64,000 nucleotides of DNA from Neurospora crassa OR74A. Lineage: Eukaryota > Ascomycota > Sordariomycetes > Sordariales > Sordariaceae. The stretch lies in contig NC_026501.1 in NCBI RefSeq assembly GCF_000182925.2, positions 62,001 to 126,000 of the forward strand. The letters run 5' to 3'. Each line of letters begins with the position of its first letter. Position 1 is the stretch's first letter. Under the pieces are notes generated by a model. It was not told the origin of the DNA, made no database searches, and saw nothing but the letters and a program-made list of their open reading frames with translations. The position numbers were made by a program, and so were the translations under genes. Shown here piece after piece: positions 46,701-57,016 of this stretch.

Positions 46701-48407
46701 CTCATCCATTCCTGGCTGGCATCATCGGCACCTTCGGGGCGTCAGTGGACAGAGACTGGCATGGCCAAGACAAGCGAAACTAAAGAGAAAACACAGACCG
46801 CCAAGTCTCAGCATCACGATGCTTGCAGTGATGGAAGAGATACGTAGAGGTACCCTTCCTCCCTTCCCTACGTACTACCTCCAAGACGGAAGCTAGATCT
46901 CTGCCTCAGATGCACGGGCCAAAAGAGGCTTCAAGCCACCAATCCGATCTGTGGACTCGAGCCAGGATAGTTGAGAACGCTCGGGACAACGCCGGATATT
47001 GCCAGCCATCCACCACCCGCATGTTCACCATCTCATGTTCACCAGAAAGAGGGTGTAGTTACCTCTTAAGTAATGTAGGTGTGTAGAGCTAATTTTCGAA
47101 CCGCGTATCTCGGAAAAGTTCCAGGTTTCCATGCTAGGTTGTTCTTCGGCCAAGCAGCCAACACCCTCCCGGAAGGCGCTAGTCGATGGTGTTTGATAGT
47201 ATCAGCCGGCTCCTTCCTGAGGTGGCTTTCGTTGCTTCGCATGCCCGCGCGATGGCGCCGGACTAATATTAGACTAACAGCCAGGGAAAGACGGAAGGAA
47301 CGACTGCTGGTGTGTCTCCTACTACTGTAGTGTACTCTACTTACTAGTAGGTACTGACCAGACCACGCCATGCAGTGGGCGGGCCAAGCCATGACGGGAC
47401 TGGAGGAGTGCCGCCATCCACTCAATCGATGCGCACTCACAATTACATACATGACTCCATCGTGCCTTCTTTTTCTTACCTCCTTGCCCATACATGAAAG
47501 CACTCATTACTAGTAGACTGCCATCTCCCCAATTCCACGACCACTGCACTCGGGTTTGGCCCTTCTCCTCTCTTTTCTCCTTTCTGTCAATATTTGATAA
47601 CCACAACTACCAAGCATCTTTTACTCGACGACATCCAGCAGTATCTTTTCTTAGACCTGGAACTAATACCTGATCCCCATCACAAATCCCCCGCAACTTG
47701 ACCGTTGGCCAGATCTTCCTCACGCAGAGATCATCATCATAATTACATCATTTTTTGTTGTTGTTTTGCTTTTGTTGGGTACCTCTACTCTTCGCTGCAG
47801 CGATCAACCGGCTACCGTACCATTGCCGACTCGGCTATCCTCGCTATCCTCGCCTCCCGCCTCACTTCCTTTAACATACTGCGGGACACACGACTCGGAG
47901 GTAAAGACACCAAGGACACACCTGGCATCTCGGGCGGCTTTGATCTCCCCGTCTCCGATCGTAACGGCTTTTGCTTTTCAATTGCTCCGCCGGTTCATCC
48001 CATCCGAATCGCCAAACGTTCGTTAACCGCCCGAAACCGCACATTGCAGCGTCACCATTGCTTCTTGATTTCGTTTCCGCGTCATCATCACACCGCTGGT
48101 GCGGGCATCAATCCAGAGCCGACGAGAATTCTTGTGCCGGTGTTTCACTGCAGCAGTCTGGAGTGCAAAACAAAAGACAGCAACCGGCAGACAAAGCAGG
48201 GATCGTCGTTGCCCAAGGACAAGCAGACGTTCAAGGGTACCAACCGCTTTGTTCAACCATAGCATCCCGGTAAGCCGTTGAACCACTGCATCTGCTGCCC
48301 GCACACACGTCCCTAGCCGACAGACGCATCAGCCCACCAGGACATCATCGCCTGTTGATCGAACAGCGCCCGAGCTCGAGGAACACAGGGGCAGATAGAC
48401 AGACACT
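43756..48407. other. long divergent intergenic region, no gene supported
   Basis: About 4.65 kb between the acyltransferase and aquaporin starts. Only short frames without features are present. A T-loop-like GGTTCGATCC (minus, about 45,435) does not fold as a tRNA. The stretch must contain both promoters and may hold a long aquaporin leader or a non-coding RNA, which sequence alone does not show. Confidence 0.5.
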
Positions 48408-49669
48408 ATGGGTGCCCACACTCCAGTCGTCTCCTCGGCCGCCGTGTTCGAGATAGATAAAAGCCCTCCTCTCTCGCAGCAGACCACATTCCTGCTGTCA
48501 CCACCATCAGAGAAGAAAGCTGGCCTACATCCTGTCTCAGTCTCCATTACCGCTATCCCACCGCCCACTCCCACCACCAAGTACGCCCTTTCCCATACCC
48601 ACTCTCATCAGTCGAGTACTTTGACGGCCGTTGGAAGAGGCTCCTCCAGAGGCATCATGGCCCCCTTTGCCAAAATGTCGCAGCCCATGCGCACCCATCT
48701 TGTCTTTGGAATAGGCGAGTTTGTCGGAACCTTCATGTTCTTGTTCTTTGCCTTTGCTGGGACACAGGTGGCCAACACGGCTCCGGCCAATGCCGCAAAA
48801 CTACCCTCGACGAGCAACCTGCTGTACATTGCCTTCGCTTTTGGCTTCAGTCTGATGGTGAACGTTTGGGCCTTTTTCAGGGTTACCGGCGGTGCTTTTA
48901 ACCCTGCTGTAAGTTTTTGTTACTCTTGCCCATTTTCCCAGACCATCAAACATGCTAACATACGTATCATAGGTTACGCTCGCACTTGTCCTCGTTGGTG
49001 GTTTCCCCGCCGTTCGTGCTGTCATTGTCATCGTTGCTCAGATCCTGGGTGCCACTGCGGCTGCTGGGTTGGTTCAAGTGATTTTCCCCGGTCCGTTGGC
49101 TGTGGAAACTACTCTGGGAGGCGGAGCGACTGTTGCCCAGGGCTTCTTCATCGAGCTATTCTTGACGTGCGAGTTGGTCTTTGTCATTTTGATGATGGCC
49201 GTCGAGAAACACCAGGGAACGTTTGTTGCTCCAGTAGCCATTGGCCTGGCTTTGTTCCTGTCTGAGTTAGTCGGTAAGTTCTTTTTCCTTCTCTTCCCCC
49301 TTTCCCAGATCATATGCTGACGGTCGATCAACAGGCGTCTATTTTACCGGCGGCAGTCTCAACCCTGTCCGCTCCCTCGGCCCGGCCATTGTCAACCGCC
49401 ACTTCCCTGGATACCACTGGATCTACTGGCTGGGTCCCGTGCTCGGTGCTCTCCTGGCTTGCGGGTTTTTCAAGCTGTTGCAGGCCCTCCGGTACGACGA
49501 TATCAACTCGGGTGCGGACGACGACGGTCGTGGAGACCTCGAGGGTGCCCGTCACGCGCATCAAGATGGATTGAAACACACTCCTACCAACCTTACGCAA
49601 CCCCTCGCTAATGGCGAGGCGGCTGCACTCCACAACCAGCCGGCGCAGGTACCGAGGGAGGAGTTGTGA
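48408..49669 (+). CDS. aquaporin / major intrinsic protein (three exons)
   Basis: A membrane channel for water or small solutes, about 378 residues. Exons are 48,408-48,908, 48,973-49,273 and 49,335-49,669; both introns (64 and 61 nt) have GTAAG donors. It has six hydrophobic segments in the MIP pattern. The first constriction motif is GGAFNPA (Asn165-Ala167), split by intron 1. The second is GGSLNPVRSLGPA (Asn277-Val279), with Val in place of the usual Ala and the selectivity-filter Arg280 kept. The N-terminal 100 residues before the first helix are long and Ser/Thr/Pro-rich. An in-frame Met (MAPFAKM, residue 84) could be an alternative start. The tail is hydrophilic. Water versus glycerol preference cannot be decided here; the short loops suggest the orthodox water type. 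Confidence 0.9.
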
Positions 49670-50543
49670 TGGCCCAAAAGACGTGGGGGGCAATGATTGG
49701 TGATTCCTGAGGGGGTGCTGCTGTTCGCGTGTTACTGACAAGTACTTGCTTGGCTTTCCTTTTCTTTTTCTTTTTTTTCTTCTTTTCCTTTTGTTTTTGA
49801 ATAACCTTTGGCGTTGGGATTAGAATGGATGCCTTTATTCTTTGGACGGAACGGATACTTGAACTGAATTCTTGGTTGGGACGAGAAATGGACAACGGAT
49901 AACGAACCCCTGAGTAACGACGATGAGAAGAGCACCTACAATGCGACCAGACCTATAGTACCAGAGCCCCGTTGTGGCCATGCTAGTAATGCCTACTACC
50001 TACTACCTAGTACTGCTATAGTGATCAGTATCAATAAAAAAAATAATGATATGGTGAGAAGAAGGGTACACAGACTGACCTTTGTGTTGCGTGACGGTTG
50101 CTGGCGATGTGCTAGTTGGCGGTGATTTGCAGGGGGCCGATGTCGATCTGTCAACAGGTGTAACCAGCAACGATGAAGAAAGCAAGCAGCAGACGAGAAC
50201 CGCCAAAGGACAATAAAAGGGGCCATGAATTGCATCCGTTCCGTATTTGCAAAATGCGAACAACAAGGACGCGTTTGGGGTATCCGCAGCGTAGGTGTGT
50301 ACAGACCAAATAACCAAACAATAAGTAAGTATGCTGTACAACATGTTTGTAGTAGTAGATCGATGCGAGAGGGGAAGGGAACCAGCACCCTTCCTCCGTC
50401 TTTTTGTCTCCCGGCGAACCCGAAAATACCCAGATCTATCCAACTGCTCTTCGCTAAAGCCAACTCCAGCTGCTCCTTTTCTCTTCACATCCCTCCTCTT
50501 TCTTGTCAGATTCAAACAGACAGACAGATAGACCTCCTCTAGT
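49670..50543. other. convergent intergenic region
   Basis: 3' flanks of aquaporin and coactosin. A pyrimidine-rich run lies near 49,755-49,795. No gene is seen. Confidence 0.55.
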
Positions 50544-50981
50544 CTAACCCCTTCCACCATTATAATCAGCGCCCCCCGCCTTTCGTAGTCTCCGCACAAT
50601 CTCCTCCTCATCAATATCGCGCACCTCGCTCGCATCCACCGTGATACTGTGATGCGCCAGCACGCGCTTGACCTCCCCGGATTCGATGGACACACGCGCC
50701 TTGCGCATCACCTTGGTCTGCTCGCCGATCCAGATGATGAGGGCAAACTTGACGCGCACCGACTCGGCGTCGTTGGCGTACTGGATGCGCACGTACGCGT
50801 ATTGCACTTCGGTCGGCGACAGGTGGGATAAGAGCTCGGGAATGCCGCCGGAGCCGGTGGCTTTGAGAGAGAGGGTTTGTGTGGTGGGCGAGGCGTTGGA
50901 CAGGAGAAGCCAGTTCTCCGGCGAGCGGTCGGAGCGGACGGCGTCGTAGGCGGTGAGGATTTCGGGGGAGGAGAGGGACAT
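50544..50981 (-). CDS. coactosin-like actin-binding protein (ADF-H domain)
   Basis: A single-exon protein of 145 residues made of one ADF/cofilin-homology domain. The start MSLSSPEILTAYDAVRSD and the end DIDEEEIVRRLRKAGGADY follow the coactosin pattern. Coactosins bind F-actin and counteract capping. The core (VQYAYVRIQYAND, then VKFALIIWIGEQTKVMRKA) matches the domain's beta strands and the actin-binding helix start. The frame is open 5' of the ATG as far as a GTG at 51,053, but the family starts at this ATG (50,981). It is divergently arranged with the GH3 gene. Confidence 0.9.
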   Translation of the reverse strand: MSLSSPEILTAYDAVRSDRSPENWLLLSNASPTTQTLSLKATGSGGIPELLSHLSPTEVQYAYVRIQYANDAESVRVKFALIIWIGEQTKVMRKARVSIESGEVKRVLAHHSITVDASEVRDIDEEEIVRRLRKAGGADYNGGRG

Positions 50982-52127
50982 TTTGGCGTGTGGTTTGGGG
51001 AGGCCGTGGGTGTGGTTGTGTGTGGTTTGTACGTGGTTGTACGTGGTAGACACCGCGGTTGTTGTGGTAGTTTGGGGGAGGACCTCGAAAAGGGGGTTGT
51101 TGCTTCGGGGTTCGGAGTGTCGGTCGGTCGCGTTGCCGTCAAGGCCCGTGTGGAAGGTAGGTAGGATTAGGTAGGTATATTAAAAGGTGGTATTGGCAAT
51201 CCGGGGGGAGCCGTCAATGGACCGGTGGGTGGTTGTTTGTTTGAAGGAGTCCGGAGACGGAAGACGGCGGTGACCTTGTCGGAGTGAGGTGGTGTTTAAG
51301 GGGGGAAAGACGGGGAATGGGGGGGCCGAGTCGGATGTCGTGTGCCACGTTGGCGAGGAAGGGAAGGGGAAGGGGAAGCTGCCCCCCGGGCCGTCCGTTA
51401 AATTGTTAGTGCACCCCGCCAAGCTGGAACCAGGGGCAGGGGCAGCTTCAGCGGGAAGACGGCATGTTTCAGGGGCTGGCCCGCTGACGGACGGGGGACT
51501 TGACCCGGGACGAGGTCCAATTGGAGGGGTGTCTCTGGTCTTGGCAGCTGCGGTGTGCCTTGAAACAGCTGGCACGTGATTACCCTGAGGAGCTCATTGC
51601 CAGCTGACAGGTCGTCGTCCGGGTTGAGTCCCTCTTCCACCTTTCATCGTCATCACCAACTAGTAGACTACCTCCCTCTAGCCAACCAAACGACTCGACC
51701 AAAAACAGGCTGACGGCCACCAAATCACCACGATAGCGACAGCTGAAAGCACACGACAGCCCAGCTTCACGACGTCGCACTCCACACGCTAATCAATCTT
51801 CATTCCAAATTCTACGCCTTCGTGCTCTACACCATTCATGCCCGTTATATTGCCCAATTGATTTGGCTTCATTACCATCAAAATCTAGAATACAAACCCA
51901 TTGTTCCACCGTCCTTGTCCAGTTCCATCATCACGGCTCTTAGTATGGTGTTTCCTCGACTGTCCAACTATCGCTTTCCCATCTCTGTGCTCGATACGAA
52001 CTAGTATACAGCCAATGCCCGCACAGGACTAACACCATTTATGTACAGTTCCACCACGACGCCAATGACATTGAATACCTAATCACTGATCATCGCCAAC
52101 TGGGCTGATTGACTATCACAAGTGGAG
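50982..52127. other. divergent promoter region
   Basis: About 1.15 kb between the coactosin and beta-glucosidase starts. No gene is seen. Confidence 0.55.
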
Positions 52128-55070
52128 ATGGCTGCTCACGATCCCAGCAAGCAAGGGCTCCTCGGCTCCACGTCCACCGAGCATCACGTCGATTACTCGT
52201 CCGACTCCGACGACAACGTCAACATCAACACCACCCCCAAACGTCCCGCCCACAGACAGAAACAACAGCGAACACGACGCACCCAGCCCACCAACCCAAC
52301 ACTACCAACCTTTCAACCACTACCCACCCGCAAATCATGGCTAGCGAGACGCAGCAGGTACTGCCTCATCTTCGCCGCCTTTGGGCTCATCCTCTTCGTC
52401 ATCCTCCTCGTCGGGGGAGGTCTAGGATACAAGGCTGCTCTCCAAGAACCTCCCTACGGCCTCTCACCACCATGGTATCCTTCTCCAAAGGGTGGCATAG
52501 CCGGCACCTGGTATGAGTCCTACCAAAAGGCTGCCAAACTGGTGTCCAAAATGACCCTGGCCGAGAAAGTCAACATCACCACCGGCGTCGGCTGGCAAAT
52601 GGGTCTGGCAGTCGGCACCACCGCCCCTGCTGTGCTCGTCGGCTTCCCTGCTTTACAACTACAGGATGGACCGCTGGGTATCCGAAATGCAGACAACATT
52701 ACTGCTTTCCCAGCCGGAATCACCGTCGGCGCGACCTGGAATCGTCAACTGATGTACGCTCGCGGTAAAGCGCACGCCATTGAGGCCCGTGCCAAGGGGG
52801 TAAACGCCATTCTCGGCCCCTGCGTCGGCCCTCTTGGTCGTATGCCCGCCGGCGGTCGCAACTGGGAGGGTTTTGGCTCGGATCCCTACCTGCAGGGCGT
52901 CGCTGGTGCGGAAACGATCAAAGGCATCCAGTCCGAGGGCGTCATGGCGACCGTCAAGCATTTCATTGCCAACGAGCAGGAACACTTTCGCCAGCCGTGG
53001 GAGTGGGGATTGCCAAATGCTATTTCCTCCAACGTGGACGACAGGACATTGCACGAGTTGTATGCCTGGCCTTTTGGCGATGCGGTCAAGGCGGGCGTGG
53101 CCAGCGTCATGTGCTCGTACAACATGGTCAACAACAGTTATGCGTGTGGGAACAGCAAATTGCTGAATGGCATCCTCAAGGACGAGCTGGGCTTCCAGGG
53201 GTTTGTCATGAGTGATTGGCTGGCGCAAAGGGCAGGAGTCAGTACGGCGTTGGCGGGATTGGATATGACGATGCCGGGTGATGGACTCAGGTGGGCGAAT
53301 GGCAAAAGTCTGTGGGGCAAGGAGTTGAGCAAGGCGGTGCTGAATGGGAGTGTACCGGTGGAGAGGATGGATGATATGGCTACGAGAGTGGTGGCGGCTT
53401 GGTATCAGATGGGCCAGGATAATGAGGAAAAGTGGCCAAGGGATAAGGGGCCGAACTTTTCGAGCTGGACGAACGAACAGATGGGGGTGGTTAGCCCGGG
53501 GAGCCCGACGGAGCAGGAGACGGTGGTGGTGAATCAGTTTGTGGATGTGCAAGCGAATCACTCGGTTATTGCGAGGCAGGTGGCGGCTGAGGGAACGGTG
53601 CTGTTGAAGAACGAGGGCCCGGTCTTACCACTCAGCCGAGCGGGACTTCGCAAACGCCAGGACGCCAACGACACCTCCGACAGGGTCAAAATCGGCATCT
53701 TTGGCGAAGACGCCGGTCCCATCCCCGGGGGCCCCAACTCGTGCCCAGACCGCGGCTGCAACCAGGGCACTTTGGGATCCGGCTGGGGTTCAGGGGCTGT
53801 GGAATTCCCATACCTGGTCACACCTGTCGAAGCTCTCCGCAAGCAGTTCGATTCGTCAGAGGTTGAGCTGCACGAGCATCTTTCCAACCAACTTCCTTTT
53901 TCACTCTCTGAGAAGGCCGTGATCGATGACCTTGACCTTTGCCTCGTCTTCGTCAATGCCGATGCCGGCGAGGGCTTCAAGGCGTGGGAAAACGTCCGTG
54001 GTGATCGACCTGATCTCTTCCTACAGAAGAACGGCGATGCTTTGATCCAGGAAGTAGCAGCTAGGTGCGGCGGCGGGTTTAGCGATGTCGTGGTCGTCAT
54101 CCATGCCGTCGGCCCGGTAGTGATGGAGCGCTGGATCGATCTCCCCCAGATCAAAGCCGTTGTGTTCGCTAACCTTCCCGGTGAGGAGTCCGGAAACGCT
54201 TTGGTGGACGTGCTGTTCGGCCATGTCAATCCCTCCGGCCATCTTCCCTTTACTATCGGCAAATCGTTAGAAGACTATGGACCCGGCGGACAGGTCCTCT
54301 ACCTCCCCAACGGCGTCGTCCCGCAGCAGAATTTCAGCGAAGGGCTGTACGTCGACTACCGATGGTTCGACAAGAAGGGCATCACCCCCCGCTTCGAATT
54401 CGGCTACGGCCTGAGTTACACCCCTTTTGAACTCGGTAACGCCACCGTCAAGACTATGCGGCCCAAATCCGCCCTCCCTTTTCCTCGTCTTGATGACCTT
54501 GTGGAACCGCCCACCTACTCGACCGACATCCCTCCGGTCGAAGAGGTTCTCTGGCCTAAAGGCGACAAGGAGGTCAGGAAGTTGGACAAGTACATCTACC
54601 CTTATCTCTCTGCGGAAGAAGCACACAACGCTGTGGCGTCCAGAAATGGAGGGAAGAAGTATCCTTATCCTGATGGCTACGACACCCCCGCACCCTTGAG
54701 TCAAGCAGGCGGTGACGAGGGTGGGAACCCCGAGCTCTGGGCGGTTTATGCCAAGGTGACAGTGGACGTGCGGAATACGGGCAAGGCAGCGGGTGCTGTG
54801 GTGCCACAGCTGTATCTCTCTTATCCTGATGTTCCGAAGGAATCTGCAAATGGACCGGGCCAGGTAGACTTCCCCGTCAAGGTACTAAGGGGGTTCGACA
54901 AAGTCTACTTGGAGGCGGGCAAGTCGGCAAAGGTGGAGTTTAACTTGACGAGAAGGGATCTGAGTTATTGGGACGTTGAAGTGCAGAATTGGGTGATGAT
55001 TATGGAGGGGGAGTATACTTTCCATGTGGGACAGAGTAGTAGGGATTTGCCGGTGTCTGTTACATGGTGA
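52128..55070 (+). CDS. GH3 beta-glucosidase with N-terminal membrane anchor
   Basis: A single-exon enzyme of 980 residues that should hydrolyse terminal beta-D-glucosyl units of cellobiose or beta-glucans. Residues 1-75 are hydrophilic and probably cytoplasmic, with the charge cluster RRTQ and ending in ARRSR. A single membrane helix follows at about 78-100, giving a type II protein with the catalytic part outside. GH3 features in order are LQDGPLGIR (about 178-186), AGGRNWEGFGSDPYL (241-255), VKHFIANEQEHFR (276-288) and the nucleophile motif FVMSDW with Asp363. The GH3 C-terminal domain follows, then a fibronectin III-like domain (about 872-980). The ATG at 52,128 was preferred to the GTG two codons earlier. 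The layout recalls the bglE/bglF-type anchored GH3 enzymes of Aspergillus. Confidence 0.93.
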   Translation: MAAHDPSKQGLLGSTSTEHHVDYSSDSDDNVNINTTPKRPAHRQKQQRTRRTQPTNPTLPTFQPLPTRKSWLARRSRYCLIFAAFGLILFVILLVGGGLGYKAALQEPPYGLSPPWYPSPKGGIAGTWYESYQKAAKLVSKMTLAEKVNITTGVGWQMGLAVGTTAPAVLVGFPALQLQDGPLGIRNADNITAFPAGITVGATWNRQLMYARGKAHAIEARAKGVNAILGPCVGPLGRMPAGGRNWEGFGSDPYLQGVAGAETIKGIQSEGVMATVKHFIANEQEHFRQPWEWGLPNAISSNVDDRTLHELYAWPFGDAVKAGVASVMCSYNMVNNSYACGNSKLLNGILKDELGFQGFVMSDWLAQRAGVSTALAGLDMTMPGDGLRWANGKSLWGKELSKAVLNGSVPVERMDDMATRVVAAWYQMGQDNEEKWPRDKGPNFSSWTNEQMGVVSPGSPTEQETVVVNQFVDVQANHSVIARQVAAEGTVLLKNEGPVLPLSRAGLRKRQDANDTSDRVKIGIFGEDAGPIPGGPNSCPDRGCNQGTLGSGWGSGAVEFPYLVTPVEALRKQFDSSEVELHEHLSNQLPFSLSEKAVIDDLDLCLVFVNADAGEGFKAWENVRGDRPDLFLQKNGDALIQEVAARCGGGFSDVVVVIHAVGPVVMERWIDLPQIKAVVFANLPGEESGNALVDVLFGHVNPSGHLPFTIGKSLEDYGPGGQVLYLPNGVVPQQNFSEGLYVDYRWFDKKGITPRFEFGYGLSYTPFELGNATVKTMRPKSALPFPRLDDLVEPPTYSTDIPPVEEVLWPKGDKEVRKLDKYIYPYLSAEEAHNAVASRNGGKKYPYPDGYDTPAPLSQAGGDEGGNPELWAVYAKVTVDVRNTGKAAGAVVPQLYLSYPDVPKESANGPGQVDFPVKVLRGFDKVYLEAGKSAKVEFNLTRRDLSYWDVEVQNWVMIMEGEYTFHVGQSSRDLPVSVTW

Positions 55071-55834
55071 AAGGAGGACTGACTGCGGATTACCCCAATA
55101 ATATGAGATGATGTGATGTAGTTTTGGCTTGATGTATAGTTCTTTGAACAATTGATCGTTTGATTACTTTCTCTGTTGACATGGTTTGGTAAGGTACTAG
55201 TGGCAATGCTCGCCTTACCTCAGTTTTCTTGTCAACCTACGCATGTATATGATCTTTCCATAATTCATCATGTTCTTTTCTTTCTCCAGCTGTATGGGTA
55301 CTTGTTAAGCTACCAGCCCAACCTGGCTTTTGTCTCCTCGCGTCTCACTGCCTACGTAACGTGTCATCTGTGAAACTGAACGATGGCAATCCTCCACTTT
55401 GCAGAGTTGTCTCGGCGCAAGAGGAAAGAAATGTTGTCCAAGTCAGACAATGGAAACGATGGATTGATGTCGGGGTACGTATGTATGTATGTACCTCCCT
55501 GAAGTGGGGAAATCCTGCAAGTCAGACAGAGACCGAAGACCAGTAACTTGAAGCACGCCCTGGGGTGAACAAATGAGCAAACACAGCCGAAATGGGAAAA
55601 TGCACTGCCCCGACTGGCTGCATGATTGGTTGGCTCACGACTTTGAGTGGAGCCCACTGTCCTACCCCACCTTCAGCCCACCACCACAGATCGTGATCCA
55701 CTTCTGTAACGAGGGGGGGGAGTGCCCTGAAAGGGACCACCCGGGACCCGACGTCTATTTCTTTGCCTCCTTCTTGTCTTCTTCTCTCGATTGACTTTCT
55801 CCTCCCTTTCCCATCAACAACCACAACACTCCAG
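55071..55834. other. intergenic region with probable 5' exon or leader of the bZIP gene
   Basis: The bZIP frame is open back to 55,697 (TGA at 55,694-55,696) but has no ATG. A pyrimidine tract ending CACTCCAG at 55,834, after a GATTGAC branch-like site, looks like a splice acceptor. The start codon should therefore be in an upstream exon that I cannot fix. A (GTAT)n run lies at about 55,484-55,494. Confidence 0.45.
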
Positions 55835-57016
55835 TCTGGTGACTCGGACTGGCAACTCCCTTTGCATTTAACCCCTTCAAGACAATCTTCTCCCGGCCTC
55901 GATCGAGAGGCCGTCCATACTCTGCAAGAATGGCCGCCGCAGCATGCTCAGCAGCCGCCAGCGTCCGCGTCTCGGTCTTCTTCTTCCAGCCTGCAATACT
56001 CGTTGCAGGAGACGCCGCCCTTTGACTTTGACTTTTCTTGCGATTTATTAAGCGATTACGATTTCCTTCATCAGCAACAGCAACAAGACTTTAACTGGGC
56101 CGACCCTCTTCTGTTTCCCGACCAACAAGATTTGACATTTCTCGCCTTTCCTATCTCGACTAACACTACTACTACTGCTACTGCTACTACTACTACTACT
56201 ACTTGCGACACTGCTCCAACTTCAACCACTGTCTCCCCCTTTGCCCCGTCACTGCCTTTGTCAGTAACACCCTCGCCACTCCTTGCCGACACCAACGACA
56301 TCTTTCAACAACAAGGCTGGGCCGACCCTTCACCATCGGCACCACCACAACCGCCCATGCACCTTTCTCTTGACCATCATCACCTTTCCTCCGACGACCC
56401 ATACGCCGCCGCTTCTCTCAGCCATGTCACCGACACGCTCTCCACCACCATGGGCTTGACCATGCCAAGTGGACGGAACACAACAACCCTGGGCATGGAC
56501 ATGTTCAGGACAGCCAGCAACAATTCCGGCAGCAGCAACAACAACATGGGCTACAGTCAACTCAACGCCACCACCTCTTCCAGCTCTCGCGATCACTCAA
56601 CCACCCCTCCCACCTCGCAATCTTCTGGCTCCACTTCCCCGACAGCATCGACCAGCCACCACGGGCACGGGGGGCAAGGCCATCTCTACCCCGGCCTAAC
56701 CCTCCCGTCTCCCGTCGATGCTTCCAGCAAGCCTAAGCGCGGTCGTCCACCCGGTCCCAAGAAGCGCGCTCTATCTCCTAGCGTCGCTGCCGAAGCCGAG
56801 CTCACAGACTCTGAGGACATCATGATCAAGCGGCAGCGCAACAACATTGCTGCCAAGAAGTACCGCCAGAAGAAGATTGACAGGATCCAAGAGCTCGAGG
56901 AGGAGGTGGATCAGATCAAAAAGGAGAGGGAGGAATTGAGGCTGATGTTGGCCAAGAGGGATGCGGAGGTGGGCATGTTGAGGGAGATGCTTGCCATGGC
57001 TAAGCAGGGGCGGTGA
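55835..57016 (+). CDS. bZIP transcription factor (5' end unresolved)
   Basis: The main exon encodes about 393 residues. The N-terminal part is rich in acidic and aromatic residues and Gln (FDFDFSCDLLSDYDF, then HQQQQQDFNWADPLLF), as in an activation domain. Thr/Ala and Ser/Asn runs follow. Near the C-terminus are an AT-hook-like PKRGRPPGPKKR (from about 56,732) and the basic region KRQRNNIAAKKYRQKK (from 56,828), with the invariant N-x-x-A-A-x-x-x-R. The leucine zipper (LEEEVDQIKKEREELRLML, from 56,894) runs to the end. This is the GCN4/CPC-1-like type of basic region; DNA target and role are unknown. The first in-frame ATG (56,357) would drop the acidic domain, so an upstream spliced exon is more likely. 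Confidence 0.8.
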   Translation, partial: SGDSDWQLPLHLTPSRQSSPGLDREAVHTLQEWPPQHAQQPPASASRSSSSSLQYSLQETPPFDFDFSCDLLSDYDFLHQQQQQDFNWADPLLFPDQQDLTFLAFPISTNTTTTATATTTTTTCDTAPTSTTVSPFAPSLPLSVTPSPLLADTNDIFQQQGWADPSPSAPPQPPMHLSLDHHHLSSDDPYAAASLSHVTDTLSTTMGLTMPSGRNTTTLGMDMFRTASNNSGSSNNNMGYSQLNATTSSSSRDHSTTPPTSQSSGSTSPTASTSHHGHGGQGHLYPGLTLPSPVDASSKPKRGRPPGPKKRALSPSVAAEAELTDSEDIMIKRQRNNIAAKKYRQKKIDRIQELEEEVDQIKKEREELRLMLAKRDAEVGMLREMLAMAKQGR

